Shown: positions 8,082 through 18,268, counted from the first letter of the stretch. The stretch: 64,000 bases of DNA from Brasilonema angustatum HA4187-MV1 (GCA_019359695.1 JAHHGV010000007.1:150532-214531); one strand, 5' to 3'. The notes: generated by a model from the letters alone, not told the origin. A program made the numbers and translations.

Positions 8082-10298
8082 ATGAATTCTGTTTATTGCT
8101 CTAAAGGACACGAAAATCCAACTGGTAGTCGCTTTTGTTTACACTGCGGCGAAAGTTTGGATAACCCAGTGAGTCAAAGTATTCAAAATGGGCAAACTTT
8201 GGGCGATCGCTACTTTATTGTGCGTCAATTGGGACAGGGAGGTTTTGGACGTACTTATTTGGCTGAGGATCTTAACCGCTTTCGCGAACCTTGTGTTTTA
8301 AAGGAATTCTCCCCTCAAGTTCAAACACCATACGTTTTACAAAAAGCTGAAGAACTGTTTCAGCGAGAAGCCAGCGTTCTCTACAAGCTGCAACACCCGC
8401 AAATTCCCCGCTTCCGGGAACTTTTGCGCATTAACTTAGGTGGTAAGGAATACCTATTTCTGGTGCAAGACTTTGTAGAAGGGCAAACTTACGGCTCTTT
8501 GTTTGATGCAAAGAAGCAGGAAAATTTACGATTTACAGAAGCGGAAGTCAGTTTGCTCATGCAGCAAATTCTGCCTGTTTTGCAATACATCCACTCACTA
8601 GGAGTGATTCACCGCGATATCTCTCCTGACAACTTAATTTTACGCAATAGTGACCAACTCCCAGTATTAATCGATTTTGGTGGAGTTAAACAAGTCGCTG
8701 CAACAGTCGTCTCGCAATATTATCAACCTGGTGCAGTTTCTCGCGGACTCCCAACACTATTGGGTAAGATAGGATACTCACCCCCAGAACAGATGCAAAC
8801 TGGGTTAGTAGAGCCTCATAGTGATTTGTATGCTTTAGCCGCAACAGTACTCGTTTTGCTGACAGGTAAACAACCCCAAGAATTAATAGATGAATATACC
8901 CTAAGCTGGCAATGGCGACGAGAAGTTAACCTCAGCCAGACTTTCGGGATGGTGTTGGATAAAATGCTATCGCCAAAACCAAAAGAACGCTATCAAAGGG
9001 CTTATCAAGTTCTGCAAGCACTAAACTTATCACCTGTCAGCTATCCTTCTCCACAGCAACCTGTTCCAATTTCACCACCGCCACAAACACAACAAACTCT
9101 AGCTGTATCCCCAACTCCCACTCCTCCCACTCGACAGGAATCGTCATTTTACACAAACCCGCCTTCCGCTACTCCTACCGTCAACTGGTGGACACCTGGT
9201 AAAATCATTGCCATAGTCGTGGTTTTGGCTACTGCTGTGAGTGTGGGTGTGTGGGGAGCAAATCAGTTATTTGATTCTTCGTCCCTGTCGCCTAACGATC
9301 CAAAACTTTCCTTACAAGAACAACAGCGTAAGGAAAAATTAGATCAACGCCGTCAACAACTCAATATCGACAATAAATTTTTTACTAACTTAGTTAATCA
9401 AATCTTTTGGGAGAAAAATCCAACTCTACGTAACCGTACTTTGAGTGATCAGCCGGAAGATGAACAATTGCGGGCACAATGGGACAGTTTAGCAGAAGAA
9501 GTGCTAGAAAAACTCACCGTTTTGAGTTCAAATGCACGTCAAAAATTGGGTAGTTTTGGACAAGCAGAACGCGATCGCGCAAAAGTCGAAGTCAACCAAA
9601 TCAACGTTGGTAGTCGTTCTTTATATGATTTAGCAGATGCAGCATTTTATCGCCAATTTCCACAACAGCGCGGCAAGAATTTTATTGATCAGCCGATTGG
9701 ACAAGTCTGGCAAGGTTTTGTCAGCGATAAACTCAATGCAATCCTTTCTGGCAGTGCTTTCAAGAAAATAGTCTTTGACAAAGGAGCTATTAGTAGCAGA
9801 GTCAGTGGTACTCTTAAACCAGGAGAAGGTAAAGTTTTTATCGCCGGACTTAACGAAGAGCAATTGATGAGAGTCAGGCTCAATGCGAATTCTAAAATTT
9901 TGTTTTCCGTATATTCCCCCAGTGGAAAATCGCGATTTTTGGAAGATTCAACACAACGTAGTTTATCCGTTAAACTTCCAGAAAGTGGATTTTATGAATA
10001 TGTGATTGTTGCGACGGGGTCAAATACATCAGATTATACACTTACAATTACAGCAGAAAATCCTGCTCCACCTCCATCGCCTACCCCAACTCCTATAGAA
10101 ACCGTTACACCGACACCGACACCGACATTCTCACCCACGCCTACAGAAACACCGACACCTACGCCTACAGAGACACCGACACCCACGGCTACACCAACAC
10201 CAACACCAACATCCTCACCAACACCAACATCCACACCCACACCAATATCCACACCCACACTCACACCGACACCAACACTGACTCCGACAACACCATAA
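8082..10298 (+). CDS. Zinc-ribbon Ser/Thr protein kinase with PPC-like domain and Pro/Thr tail (copy 2)
   Basis: 738 aa, paralogous to the kinase 80 nt upstream. Zinc-ribbon start (C5, H9, C18, C21), kinase domain (about 44-310, with [32 protein letters not shown]), a Pro-rich linker and a membrane segment near 370-392. The shared external module follows ([12 protein letters not shown] ... [13 protein letters not shown] ... ARQKLGSF). Unlike copy 1 it adds a beta-rich domain resembling bacterial pre-peptidase C-terminal (PPC) domains (about 570-655; [28 protein letters not shown]). It ends in about 75 residues of PTPTPTE repeats, a likely wall-spanning stalk. No Shine-Dalgarno is visible because the leader is STRR sequence. 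Probably co-transcribed with copy 1. Confidence 0.9.
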   Translation: MNSVYCSKGHENPTGSRFCLHCGESLDNPVSQSIQNGQTLGDRYFIVRQLGQGGFGRTYLAEDLNRFREPCVLKEFSPQVQTPYVLQKAEELFQREASVLYKLQHPQIPRFRELLRINLGGKEYLFLVQDFVEGQTYGSLFDAKKQENLRFTEAEVSLLMQQILPVLQYIHSLGVIHRDISPDNLILRNSDQLPVLIDFGGVKQVAATVVSQYYQPGAVSRGLPTLLGKIGYSPPEQMQTGLVEPHSDLYALAATVLVLLTGKQPQELIDEYTLSWQWRREVNLSQTFGMVLDKMLSPKPKERYQRAYQVLQALNLSPVSYPSPQQPVPISPPPQTQQTLAVSPTPTPPTRQESSFYTNPPSATPTVNWWTPGKIIAIVVVLATAVSVGVWGANQLFDSSSLSPNDPKLSLQEQQRKEKLDQRRQQLNIDNKFFTNLVNQIFWEKNPTLRNRTLSDQPEDEQLRAQWDSLAEEVLEKLTVLSSNARQKLGSFGQAERDRAKVEVNQINVGSRSLYDLADAAFYRQFPQQRGKNFIDQPIGQVWQGFVSDKLNAILSGSAFKKIVFDKGAISSRVSGTLKPGEGKVFIAGLNEEQLMRVRLNANSKILFSVYSPSGKSRFLEDSTQRSLSVKLPESGFYEYVIVATGSNTSDYTLTITAENPAPPPSPTPTPIETVTPTPTPTFSPTPTETPTPTPTETPTPTATPTPTPTSSPTPTSTPTPISTPTLTPTPTLTPTTP

Positions 10299-10321
10299 CC
10301 AATACGGTTGCTGTTAAGGAT

Positions 10322-10517
10322 TGATCCTCCCTAGCCCTCCTTTTTAAGGAGGGAACTGAGTAAGCTTTTTAAGGGATCGAAGCGGTACATAGAGTGGGCA
10401 CTGCACACAACAGAAAAATAAGCGTTTTCGCGCACGCTTAACAGTGCCCACCCTACAAAACAATACTTAAAAAAGGAGGACTTTTACCCCCCTTTTTAAG
10501 GGAAGCAGGGGGGATCA
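10322..10517. repeat. MITE-like dispersed element with GATCC...CTTTTTAAGG ends
   Basis: The left arm (TTGATCCTCCCTAGCCCTCC, then TTTTTAAGGAGGG) is an imperfect inverted match to the right arm (CCCCCTTTTTAAGGG, then AAGCAGGGGGGATCA). Inside is a second perfect inverted pair, GTGGGCACTG (10394-10403) with CAGTGCCCAC (10442-10451), around an AAGCGT/ACGCTT stem. Such sequences are dispersed through filamentous cyanobacterial genomes. It occupies most of the gap between kinase 2 and the acetyltransferase. Confidence 0.7.
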
Positions 10518-10558
10518 ACTAAAATATTTGATACTTCTTAAACATCCTCTAAAGGAAA

Positions 10559-11035
10559 ATGGTGGAAAACAAGTATTTAATTCGCTTCGCAAAACCTGAT
10601 GATTTAGATGTCTTGGTTGAATTCAATCGAGCAATGGCACGTGAAACCGAGGATAAAGACCTCTCTATAGATATTCTCACTGCTGGTGTACAAACATTAT
10701 TAAAAAATCCGATTTTGGGTTTTTATGTTGTTGCAGAAAATCAGAATCAAGTGACTGGTTCTCTGATGGTAACAACAGAGTGGAGCGACTGGCGAAATGG
10801 GATATTTTGGTGGATACAAAGTGTCTACGTTCACCCAGATTTTCGTCGTCAAGGGATTTATCGCCAACTCTATGAATTTGTCAAAGAAAAAGCTAGAAAT
10901 CAACAAAATGAATTAAAAATATGTGGTTTTAGACTTTATGTGGAACATCAAAATACTGTTGCGCAAAAGACTTATGAAGCTTTAGGTATGGAAGACACGG
11001 GCTATATGATCTTCGAGGAACTTGAGTTGGGATGA
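10559..11035 (+). CDS. GNAT family N-acetyltransferase
   Basis: The 158-aa GNAT-fold protein has motif A as VYVHPDFRRQGIYRQLYEF, with the acetyl-CoA pyrophosphate loop R-R-Q-G-I-Y, followed by the C-terminal strand-helix CGFRLYVEHQN and AQKTYEALGM. Length is typical. AAAGGA lies a few nt upstream of ATG 10559. The acceptor substrate (amino group of a small molecule or protein) cannot be inferred. It stands alone between two repeat-rich spacers. Confidence 0.88.
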   Translation: MVENKYLIRFAKPDDLDVLVEFNRAMARETEDKDLSIDILTAGVQTLLKNPILGFYVVAENQNQVTGSLMVTTEWSDWRNGIFWWIQSVYVHPDFRRQGIYRQLYEFVKEKARNQQNELKICGFRLYVEHQNTVAQKTYEALGMEDTGYMIFEELELG

Positions 11036-11079
11036 CCTAGTTAATACCTATGAATGCAACGCGCGTGTTACCTCACCCC

Positions 11080-11177
11080 GGTTTTGGCTTACGCCAAAAC
11101 CTCCCCTCTCCTTATAAAGGAGAGGGGATTAAGGGGAGCCAGCGCTGCAGGAGGGTTTCCCTCCGTAGGCGACTGGC
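11080..11177. repeat. Three adjacent dispersed palindromes (convergent gene end)
   Basis: Hairpin 1 is GGTTTTGGC-TTAC-GCCAAAACC (11080-11101). Hairpin 2 is CCCCTCTCC-TTATAAA-GGAGAGGGG (11103-11127). Hairpin 3 is a GCCAGCGCTGCAGGAGGG / CCCTCCGTAGGCGACTGGC imperfect palindrome (11138-11177). They lie between the convergent acetyltransferase and exoprotein genes and may terminate both. Confidence 0.75.
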
Positions 11178-11226
11178 GTGTGAGGTTAAATCGACGTGGA
11201 ATCAAAGCTTAAACGTTCTACATATC

Positions 11227-14200
11227 TTATTTCACTGCAGCACAACTACTAGTAGGCGCTGGCTGCTGACGCTGTGGGCCAGTCTTAGTCGGATCATAAG
11301 CGACCAACACCACCTCACCTTTTTCGTTATATATCCAACCCTGTGCTGGTACTATCTGTTTAACAGGTGGCTTTTTAGATGGCTGCTTTTGTGTTGTACT
11401 TGTTGAACTTACCGTACTGGCGACAGGTTTAATTAAATCAACCCGCACATTATCACTACTGAGGATTTTATTTGGATCAGTTGGAAGTCCTCCACGTCCT
11501 ACGATGGTAAAGCTGCTACCAGAACCTTTGATACAGGGATTTTGAGCAACTTGCTGTGCCGGATCAACCACAGTTTGTGTTAATTCAAATAACCCTTGGG
11601 TGGGGTCAATATCAACTACATTAATTTGCACATTACCACTGAACTGTGAACCAAGTGCAGAACTGGCAGTAATATCACTTAATGGTGTTACCTGCGGTCG
11701 ATACTTAATTCCGAAGATACTACCTCTAGTAGTGACACGGATCTGACCACCAGAACCCTTTCCTGCATTGGCAGTGATATCACTATTTTCTGATGGAAAA
11801 GCGACGAGATTGCCAGCATTAATGGTGATATTGCCACCAGTCGCTTTGCCAGTGGCATTGGTAGTTATCTTACTACCACGACGCAACAGCACATAATCGC
11901 GAGCACCCAGGGTGATATTTCCTTGCTCCCCAACAGCAGTGTCAGCGTTGATAATTGAGCCATTGTCCAGACGGATAGAGCGAGCAAGTACTTCTATGTC
12001 GCCAGCAGCACCATTGCCATTACTGCTAGCAGTGATTTGAGCACCATTATTGAGGGATACTCTTGGAGCGTTGATATTGATATTGCCACCATTGCCCTTT
12101 CCTGTTGATTCCACTGTACTGAAGATGCGAGTCTTAGTCCCTGCAAGCTCAACTGCACCGGACGCTCGCACTGACACATTGCCTGCATTACCTTGTCCAA
12201 ATGTGCTGGCACTCAGTCTGCCATCATCGCTTAAAGAGAAGGAACCAGAAGAAATAGCAATATTCCCCCCATTGCCTCTAGCCCCCGTGTCTACAAAGCT
12301 GAAAATCCCACTGAAATATCGGCCACCAACTCCAGCAATCGTTACTTTACCTGTAACATCCGCTGTGATATTCCCTGCATTTCCTTGTCCATAAGTGCTG
12401 GCTTCCAGTCGCGCACCATCGGTTAAAGAGAACGAACCAGAGGAAATTGTAATATTACCCCCATTGCCCGTCGCCCCCGTGTTAACTCGGCTGAAAATCG
12501 CACTAGGATTTCTGCTTTTTACCCCAACCCCAGCAATTGTTATAGGTTCAGTGACATCAACAGTGACATTGCCTGCATCTCCTCTTCCCGCTGGCTGGGT
12601 GTCAGATTTTTCGCGAACTACGGTTACCAATTGAGCGCCATCTTTGAGTGAGAAAGTTGCACCCTTGATGTCAATATTGCCTCCTTTGCCCACACCTCCT
12701 GATTCCACAGTGCTGAAGATTGCAGTGTTACTGCCTACAAGCTCAACAGAACCCAACGCTCGCACTGACACATTGCCTGCACTTCCTTGTCCATATGTGC
12801 TGGCATTGAGTCTGCCGCCATCAGTTAAAGAGAACGAACCAGAGGAAATCGCAATATTCCCTCCATTACCCGTCGCTCCCGTATTCACATAGCTCTGAAT
12901 CCCACTGGAAAATCCGCCATCAACCCCAGCAATTGTTACTGGTCCAGTGACATTAACACTGACATTGCCTGCATTTCCTTGTCCATAAGTGCTGGCTTCC
13001 AGTCGCGCGCCATCAGTTAAAGAGAACGAACCAGAGGAAATCTTAATATCGCCTCCATTGCCCACAGCCCCCGTGCCCACCGAGCTGACAATTTTACTGG
13101 GATTTCCGCTTTTTACCCCAACTCCAGCAATTGTCACTGATCCTGTGACATCAACAGTGACATTACTTGCATCTCCTCTTCCAGCTGGCTGGGTGTCAGA
13201 TTTTTCGCGAACTACAGTTACCAATTGAGCGCCATCTTTGAGTGAGAAATTTGCTGCGTTGATATCGATATTGCCACCTTTGCCCACACCTCCTGGTTCC
13301 ACTGCGCTGAGGATGGCAGTGTTACTGCCTGCCAGATCAACAGCACCCGACGCTTGTAGCGACACATTGCCTGCATTTCCTTGTCCATAAGTACTGGCAT
13401 TCAGTTGAGCGCCATCGGTTAAAGAGAACGAACCAGAGGAAATAGTAATGTTACCCCCTTTGCCCACACCTCCTGCTTCCACAGTGCTTTTAATGTAAGT
13501 ATTACTGCCTGCAAGCGAAACCGAACCTGACGCTTGTACCGACACATTGCCTCCATCCCCTTGTCCCAAGGTGCGGGCTTGTAGTATAGCACCATCAGTT
13601 AAAGAGAAAGAGCCAGAGGAAATCTTAATATTCCCCCCATTACCCATTGCTCCCGTGTTGACTTGGCTGGAAATCCCACTGCCGATTCCGTCCTTGACAC
13701 CAGCAATAGTCACAGGACCAGTGACATCAACTGTGACATTGCCTGCATCCCCTTTTCCGGCTAGCTGGGTGTTGGATGCTCCACGAACTGAGGTTAGCAG
13801 TTGGGCGCTATCTTTAAGCGAAAGTGAAGCAGCTTTAATCTCAATATTGCCTCCTTTGCCCACTCCTCCTGCTTCCACTCTGCTCAAGATGCCAGCATCG
13901 ACAAGCTCAACAGAACCAAACGCTCGCACCGACACATTGCCCGCATTCCCTTTTCCATAAGTGCTGGCATTCAGTTCAGCATTATCGGTTAAAGAGAACG
14001 AACCAGAGGAAATCTTAATATCGCCTCCATTGCCCACAGCCCCCGTGTTGACTCGGCTGAAAATCGCACTGGGATTTCCGCTTTTTACCCCAACTCCAGC
14101 TATTGTTACAGGTCCTGTGACATCAACAGTGACATTGCCTGCATCCCCTCTTCCGGCTCGCTGGGTGGAAGATGCTTGACGAACTATGGTTAGCAGTTGA

Positions 14201-15609
14201 GCACCATCTTTTAGGGATAGTGTTGCTGCGTTGAGGTCGATATTGCCACCTTTGCCCACACCTCCTGCTTCCACTGCGCTGAGAATGGCAGTGTTACTGC
14301 CTGCCAGATCAACAGCACCCGATGCTCGCACCGACACATTGCCTGCATTTCCTTGTCCATAAGTACTGGCAAGTAGTTGAGCACCATCTTTGAGTGATAG
14401 TGTTGCTGCGTTGATATCGATATTGCCACCTTTGCCCACACCTCCTGGTTCCACAGTACTGAATATATTAGTTTTACTGCCTGCCAGATCAACAGCACCG
14501 GACGCTTGCACCGACACATTGCCTGCATTTCCTTGTCCCAAAGTGCTGGCACTCAGTTGAGCACCATCGGTTAAAGAAAAGGAACCAGTTGTAATATTGA
14601 TGTTGGCACCATTGCCCACTGCTTGCGATCGCACATTATTGAATACATAGCTGCCTGCAACTTTTATATCCCCTGTGGCATCCAGCGTAATATCTCCCGC
14701 CTGACTACCAACTGTCCCCAAGCCTTGCCCTATTCCCGCATATAACCCACTTCCTCCGGAAATTTTTAAATTGCGGGCATTGACTGCAATACTACCGCCC
14801 CCGCCCGAGGCAACTCCAACTTCTCCACGATTCGTCAGCGACACATCACCTCTTTGCACTCCTGTAGGAAAACTCAAGCTACCATCAGCATTAAGTCCCA
14901 CCGTCCCAGGAGCAGATAATCCTCCTAACTCTACTCGTCCTCCTGGTGCAAACAGTATCCCACCATCTAAGCTGACATCACCACCCACCAGTGTTAAGGA
15001 ATTTCCTTGTTTAACAGCAAGACCAAAAATATTAGTACTAGTATCAAGAGCTCTAGACTGATTGGTGATATTTTTGAAATTCTCCCGATAGCTCAACCCA
15101 ACCGGAGCAGTTATAGTTAACAATGGCGGTGCTTGGGGATTCGTCGCGCTAAACTCAAACCCATTGTCAAACACAAAACTATTCGCCGTACTCCCTAAAA
15201 ATGAACCACCCATATTTAATTGGGCATTTGGTCCAAAAATAATCCCCGCTGGATTGAGTAAAAATAAGTTCGCCTTGCCGAGTGTTCTAATCAAACCATC
15301 AATACTAGAAATAGAACCACCCGTCACTCGACCGATGATGTTTCGCACATCAGCTGCATTATTAAAGTTAGCTGAACCGCCTGTGGGTACAGAAAATTCT
15401 TTGAAGCTGTGAAAAAGGTTTCCTCCTCTTCTAGTTCCATCATTGATATTGAAATTCTTGCCATCAGGAGTGGTGACTGTGGTCGATACAGTTCCATCTG
15501 AAGTCACTTGTTGTGCTCTAGCTAGAGTAAAGTAGGTCAAGCTGAATATGCTTGCAAGGGGCAAGGCGAGGAACAAGAATGGGTGACGCACCTGTAGTTT
15601 GCTCAGCAT
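11227..15609 (-). CDS. Two-partner-secretion (filamentous hemagglutinin N-terminal domain) exoprotein
   Basis: 1460 aa. A signal peptide (about 1-32, ending ARAQQ) precedes a TPS/haemagglutination-activity domain (about 35-190). That domain holds NLFHSFKEFSVPTGGSANF, the FLLNPAGIIFGPNAQL signature, and GGSFLGSTANSFVF. A parallel beta-helix stalk of about 14 units follows (about 340-1160); each unit has SFSLTDGA or FSLKDGA, ASTYGQGNAGNVSV and GGVGKGGNI. The C-terminal region ends QGWIYNEKGEVVLVAYDP plus a Pro-rich tail. Such TpsA proteins cross the outer membrane through a TpsB (FhaC/ShlB-type) pore and act in adhesion or surface contact. No TpsB gene lies in the window, so the partner is elsewhere. 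The near-identical units are recombination-prone. Confidence 0.9.
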   Translation of the reverse strand: MLSKLQVRHPFLFLALPLASIFSLTYFTLARAQQVTSDGTVSTTVTTPDGKNFNINDGTRRGGNLFHSFKEFSVPTGGSANFNNAADVRNIIGRVTGGSISSIDGLIRTLGKANLFLLNPAGIIFGPNAQLNMGGSFLGSTANSFVFDNGFEFSATNPQAPPLLTITAPVGLSYRENFKNITNQSRALDTSTNIFGLAVKQGNSLTLVGGDVSLDGGILFAPGGRVELGGLSAPGTVGLNADGSLSFPTGVQRGDVSLTNRGEVGVASGGGGSIAVNARNLKISGGSGLYAGIGQGLGTVGSQAGDITLDATGDIKVAGSYVFNNVRSQAVGNGANINITTGSFSLTDGAQLSASTLGQGNAGNVSVQASGAVDLAGSKTNIFSTVEPGGVGKGGNIDINAATLSLKDGAQLLASTYGQGNAGNVSVRASGAVDLAGSNTAILSAVEAGGVGKGGNIDLNAATLSLKDGAQLLTIVRQASSTQRAGRGDAGNVTVDVTGPVTIAGVGVKSGNPSAIFSRVNTGAVGNGGDIKISSGSFSLTDNAELNASTYGKGNAGNVSVRAFGSVELVDAGILSRVEAGGVGKGGNIEIKAASLSLKDSAQLLTSVRGASNTQLAGKGDAGNVTVDVTGPVTIAGVKDGIGSGISSQVNTGAMGNGGNIKISSGSFSLTDGAILQARTLGQGDGGNVSVQASGSVSLAGSNTYIKSTVEAGGVGKGGNITISSGSFSLTDGAQLNASTYGQGNAGNVSLQASGAVDLAGSNTAILSAVEPGGVGKGGNIDINAANFSLKDGAQLVTVVREKSDTQPAGRGDASNVTVDVTGSVTIAGVGVKSGNPSKIVSSVGTGAVGNGGDIKISSGSFSLTDGARLEASTYGQGNAGNVSVNVTGPVTIAGVDGGFSSGIQSYVNTGATGNGGNIAISSGSFSLTDGGRLNASTYGQGSAGNVSVRALGSVELVGSNTAIFSTVESGGVGKGGNIDIKGATFSLKDGAQLVTVVREKSDTQPAGRGDAGNVTVDVTEPITIAGVGVKSRNPSAIFSRVNTGATGNGGNITISSGSFSLTDGARLEASTYGQGNAGNITADVTGKVTIAGVGGRYFSGIFSFVDTGARGNGGNIAISSGSFSLSDDGRLSASTFGQGNAGNVSVRASGAVELAGTKTRIFSTVESTGKGNGGNININAPRVSLNNGAQITASSNGNGAAGDIEVLARSIRLDNGSIINADTAVGEQGNITLGARDYVLLRRGSKITTNATGKATGGNITINAGNLVAFPSENSDITANAGKGSGGQIRVTTRGSIFGIKYRPQVTPLSDITASSALGSQFSGNVQINVVDIDPTQGLFELTQTVVDPAQQVAQNPCIKGSGSSFTIVGRGGLPTDPNKILSSDNVRVDLIKPVASTVSSTSTTQKQPSKKPPVKQIVPAQGWIYNEKGEVVLVAYDPTKTGPQRQQPAPTSSCAAVK

Positions 15610-15719
15610 TTTAGGAATGTGGATATTCGGTAGATAAAAATACTTTAAAATAAGTCAAATTGCGGTTCTTGAGTACTAATATCAGGTTTGTAGGTAAAGA
15701 GTACTTGTTTGTAAGATTT

Positions 15720-15739
15720 TGTGACAAAATGTTGTCACA
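15720..15739. promoter_or_regulatory. Palindromic operator candidate TGTGACA-N6-TGTCACA
   Basis: A perfect 7-bp inverted repeat with a 6-nt spacer sits about 110 nt upstream of the exoprotein start codon. The dyad resembles a dimeric regulator site. Its half-site spacing does not match the CRP pattern (TGTGA-N6-TCACA) or the NtcA pattern (GTA-N8-TAC), so the regulator is unknown. Confidence 0.35.
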
Positions 15740-15773
15740 TATAACAACCCTAAATCATTTGTAAACAACAAGA

Positions 15774-15800
15774 TTCCCGACTTCTTCAAGAAGTCGGGAA
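15774..15800. repeat. TTCCCGACTTCTT-C-AAGAAGTCGGGAA hairpin
   Basis: A perfect 13-bp inverted repeat. It resembles the GAAACCCGGTTTCT hairpins found at 44284 and 47608, differing in the stem bases. Confidence 0.8.
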
Positions 15801-16290
15801 TTTGAGTAGGCGCGATTTATGCGCTAAGCGCAGGCACTTTCACACAAATCAAATAAGACTGCTACATTTAAATTTTTATATCAACTTGCATTCATACATT
15901 TCTTATTGTCCGCCTTGTCCGCCTTGTCTTCCTTATCTTCCCTGTCTCAAGAACTGCGTGATATCTTTATAATGCAACCCCATATTAAAAGGGGTAGTGC
16001 ACACCTGTAACAAAGGTTGATTACACCCTGTACCGAAGAAAACGGAATAACACCCGGTGACTGGAGACGAACAATTTAAGTATGCTATATTTCTACGAAA
16101 ATCCTCTCATCCTAAAGTAGTATTTTATACGTTTATTAAGATATATGAAATTCAAATTAGCATGTGATTTAACTGGCGGTTTCTTGCGCTAGCAACATAT
16201 GAAACAAACACCATCCCGCTTCTAGCCTGTTAAGCGTTCCCGTTCGGCTAACGCTCAGGGCGAAGCCTGTTCACTGTATCTTTTCGCTTC

Positions 16291-16908
16291 CTAATCGAAG
16301 TCTGTGGGCAGATCTGGATCGCGGTAATGCTGGAAAAGTCGGGTGATTTGAGCTGGCGTTACACGCCCAAGAGATAGTTCTGGAATGTTGTCTTCAGGGA
16401 AAAAATCCACTTCTTCTGTTTCAATACTCGCTGATGGGGAACCACCAATAAGTTCACACAGAAAAAAGAGCTTATAGATGTAATGCTGATGCGGTGTATG
16501 TCCTTGTCTATTTCTGTCATACACAGCCAGCAGTTTTATCGCGCGTGTCTGATATCCTGATTCTTCAAAAATTTCTCTAACAGCTGCTTCACTGGGCGAG
16601 TCGCCAATATCCGCCCAGCCACCTGGTAAAGTCCAACAACCGTCTTGTCGTTCCTTGACTAACAATATAGTATTGTCGCGAAACACTCCTCCACGTACAT
16701 CAACTTTGGGCGTTGCGTATCCCACTTCACGAGCGAATAAATCGAGGATATAGCTGTGTCCGACATTTGAGTATGTTGACATGATTTCAGCGGCGATCGC
16801 CTGAAGCACTTTATAGCGCTCAATGTCATAAGGATTTTCGGTAAAAGTTAAACCATTTTGGGCGATCGCCTGTAATTTTTGTGTCCATTCCAGCCACTTG
16901 GGTTCCAC
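16291..16908 (-). CDS. Nudix hydrolase with N-terminal Nudix-associated domain
   Basis: 205 aa. An N-terminal helical segment (about 1-60; KLQAIAQNGLTFTENPYDIERY) is typical of the Nudix_N group that resembles ADP-ribose pyrophosphatases. The Nudix fold follows, with box GWADIGDSPSEAAVREIFEE, which keeps the catalytic REIFEE core. The first Glu of the GE pair is Asp. The enzyme hydrolyses a nucleoside-diphosphate derivative; the substrate is not certain. Translation starts at GTG 16908, supported by GGGAGAA 8 nt upstream. It lies 67 nt downstream of pgk on the same strand, and a short palindrome (AGACGTTACGTGTAACGTCT) separates them. Confidence 0.88.
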   Translation of the reverse strand: MEPKWLEWTQKLQAIAQNGLTFTENPYDIERYKVLQAIAAEIMSTYSNVGHSYILDLFAREVGYATPKVDVRGGVFRDNTILLVKERQDGCWTLPGGWADIGDSPSEAAVREIFEESGYQTRAIKLLAVYDRNRQGHTPHQHYIYKLFFLCELIGGSPSASIETEEVDFFPEDNIPELSLGRVTPAQITRLFQHYRDPDLPTDFD

Positions 16909-16975
16909 AATTTTCTCCCTATATTTGTAGAGACGTTACGTGTAACGTCTCTACATTGGTTTTAGATATTAGCCT

Positions 16976-18178
16976 TTATGCTTCATCTAGCGCCACAATA
17001 CCAGGTAATTCCTTACCTTCGAGCAGTTCTAAACTAGCACCGCCACCAGTGGAAATGTGGCTCATTTGATCAGCTAAACCAACTTTTTCCACAGCAGCTA
17101 CGGAATCACCGCCCCCGATGATGGTGGTTGCGCCGCCTTTGCTGATGTCGGCGAGTGTGCGGGCGATCGCTTCTGTTCCTGCAGCAAACTTGTCAAACTC
17201 AAACACACCCATTGGACCGTTCCAAATCACACTTTTGCAATCAGCAAGGGCTTCTTGGAATACTTTTATCGAATCAGGTCCGATATCCAACCCCATCCAA
17301 CCATCAGGAATACTTTCCACGCTAACGGTTTGAGAATTGGCATCAGCAGCAAACTTATCTGCTACAACCACATCTGTGGGTAGCAAGAAAGTGACGCCCT
17401 TTTCTTTAGCCTTAGCTTCCAAAGACTTCGCCAATTCTAGCTTATCTTCTTCCACCAACGACTTACCGACACTCAAACCACGAGCTTTAAAGAAGGTGAA
17501 AATCATTCCACCGCCAATGATCAGTTTGTCGCACTTTTCCAAAAGGGCTTCAATCACGCCAATTTTGCTGGAAACTTTGGAACCGCCGATAATAGCCACC
17601 AAAGGACGCTGGGGATTTTCAATCGCCTTTTGCAGATACTGCAATTCTTTTTCAATCAAAAACCCACCAACAGAAGGACTCAGGTACTTCGTCACGCCTT
17701 CAGTAGAAGCATGAGCGCGGTGTGCGGTACCAAAAGCGTCGTTAACATACAAATCGGCATTTGCTGCCAGTTTTTTGGCAAATTCTGGATCGTTTTTCTC
17801 CTCTTCTTTGTAGAAACGGACGTTTTCTAATAGCAAAACTTGTCCATTTTGTAAAGCCCCAACTTTCGCTGCAACTTCATCGCCGATAGAGTCGTCAGTT
17901 TTGACAACTTCTTGCCCCAATAACTCAGACAGACGCTTAGCAACCGGAGTCAACCGCAGTTTGTCATCTACACCCTTGGGACGCCCAAAATGGCTCACTA
18001 GAATCACCTTAGCTCCCTTCTGCGTCAAATCCTGTATGGTAGGCAGAGCAGCACGAATGCGAGTATCATCTGTAATGTTGCCAGAATCATCCACTGGTAC
18101 GTTAAAATCAACTCTCACCAGGGCGCGTTTACCAGACAAGTCTTCTGCAGATAAATTTGCTAAAGTTTTCTTGGACAC
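16976..18178 (-). CDS. pgk: Phosphoglycerate kinase
   Basis: Full-length 400-aa phosphoglycerate kinase, catalysing 1,3-bisphosphoglycerate + ADP to 3-phosphoglycerate + ATP in glycolysis and the reverse step in the Calvin cycle. Visible signatures are RVDFNVP (substrate loop), [28 protein letters not shown], the [14 protein letters not shown] segment, [11 protein letters not shown], and the nucleotide-binding [11 protein letters not shown] near the C-terminus. The start is GTG 18178 with a strong AGGAGG 8 nt upstream. The gene is divergent from the universal stress gene. Confidence 0.97.
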   Translation of the reverse strand: MSKKTLANLSAEDLSGKRALVRVDFNVPVDDSGNITDDTRIRAALPTIQDLTQKGAKVILVSHFGRPKGVDDKLRLTPVAKRLSELLGQEVVKTDDSIGDEVAAKVGALQNGQVLLLENVRFYKEEEKNDPEFAKKLAANADLYVNDAFGTAHRAHASTEGVTKYLSPSVGGFLIEKELQYLQKAIENPQRPLVAIIGGSKVSSKIGVIEALLEKCDKLIIGGGMIFTFFKARGLSVGKSLVEEDKLELAKSLEAKAKEKGVTFLLPTDVVVADKFAADANSQTVSVESIPDGWMGLDIGPDSIKVFQEALADCKSVIWNGPMGVFEFDKFAAGTEAIARTLADISKGGATTIIGGGDSVAAVEKVGLADQMSHISTGGGASLELLEGKELPGIVALDEA

Positions 18179-18268
18179 GGCACAAACCTCCTGATTGCCT
18201 GTTTGTTATGTTTTGATGAGTACAACCATCCAGATTTTACCGACTCATGGGGGCACAGGTGAATCCGA

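Larger units (their letters stand above)
15610..16290. other. Intergenic region upstream of the exoprotein gene
   Basis: 680 nt without a supportable gene. It holds an inverted repeat (15720-15739), a GACTTCTT hairpin (15774-15800), a short tandem run of CTTGTCCGC-like units (about 15907-15955) and, near 16222-16270, a dispersed GCGTTCCCGTTCGGCTAACGC-type palindrome. The exoprotein promoter (minus strand) should lie in its left part. Confidence 0.5.

Noticed and set aside
11050..11406. 118-codon plus-strand frame after the acetyltransferase
   Set aside because: It runs through three dispersed palindromes and then antisense to the exoprotein C-terminus.
11994..15412. Many open frames on the plus strand and in other minus frames inside the exoprotein gene
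   Set aside because: They are antisense or out-of-frame readings of the Gly/Ser/Thr-rich repeats and repeat with the same period as the protein units. None has a ribosome site or family signature.
15717..15742. CRP or NtcA site upstream of the exoprotein
   Set aside because: The dyad spacing does not match TGTGA-N6-TCACA or GTA-N8-TAC, so it is listed only as an unassigned palindrome.
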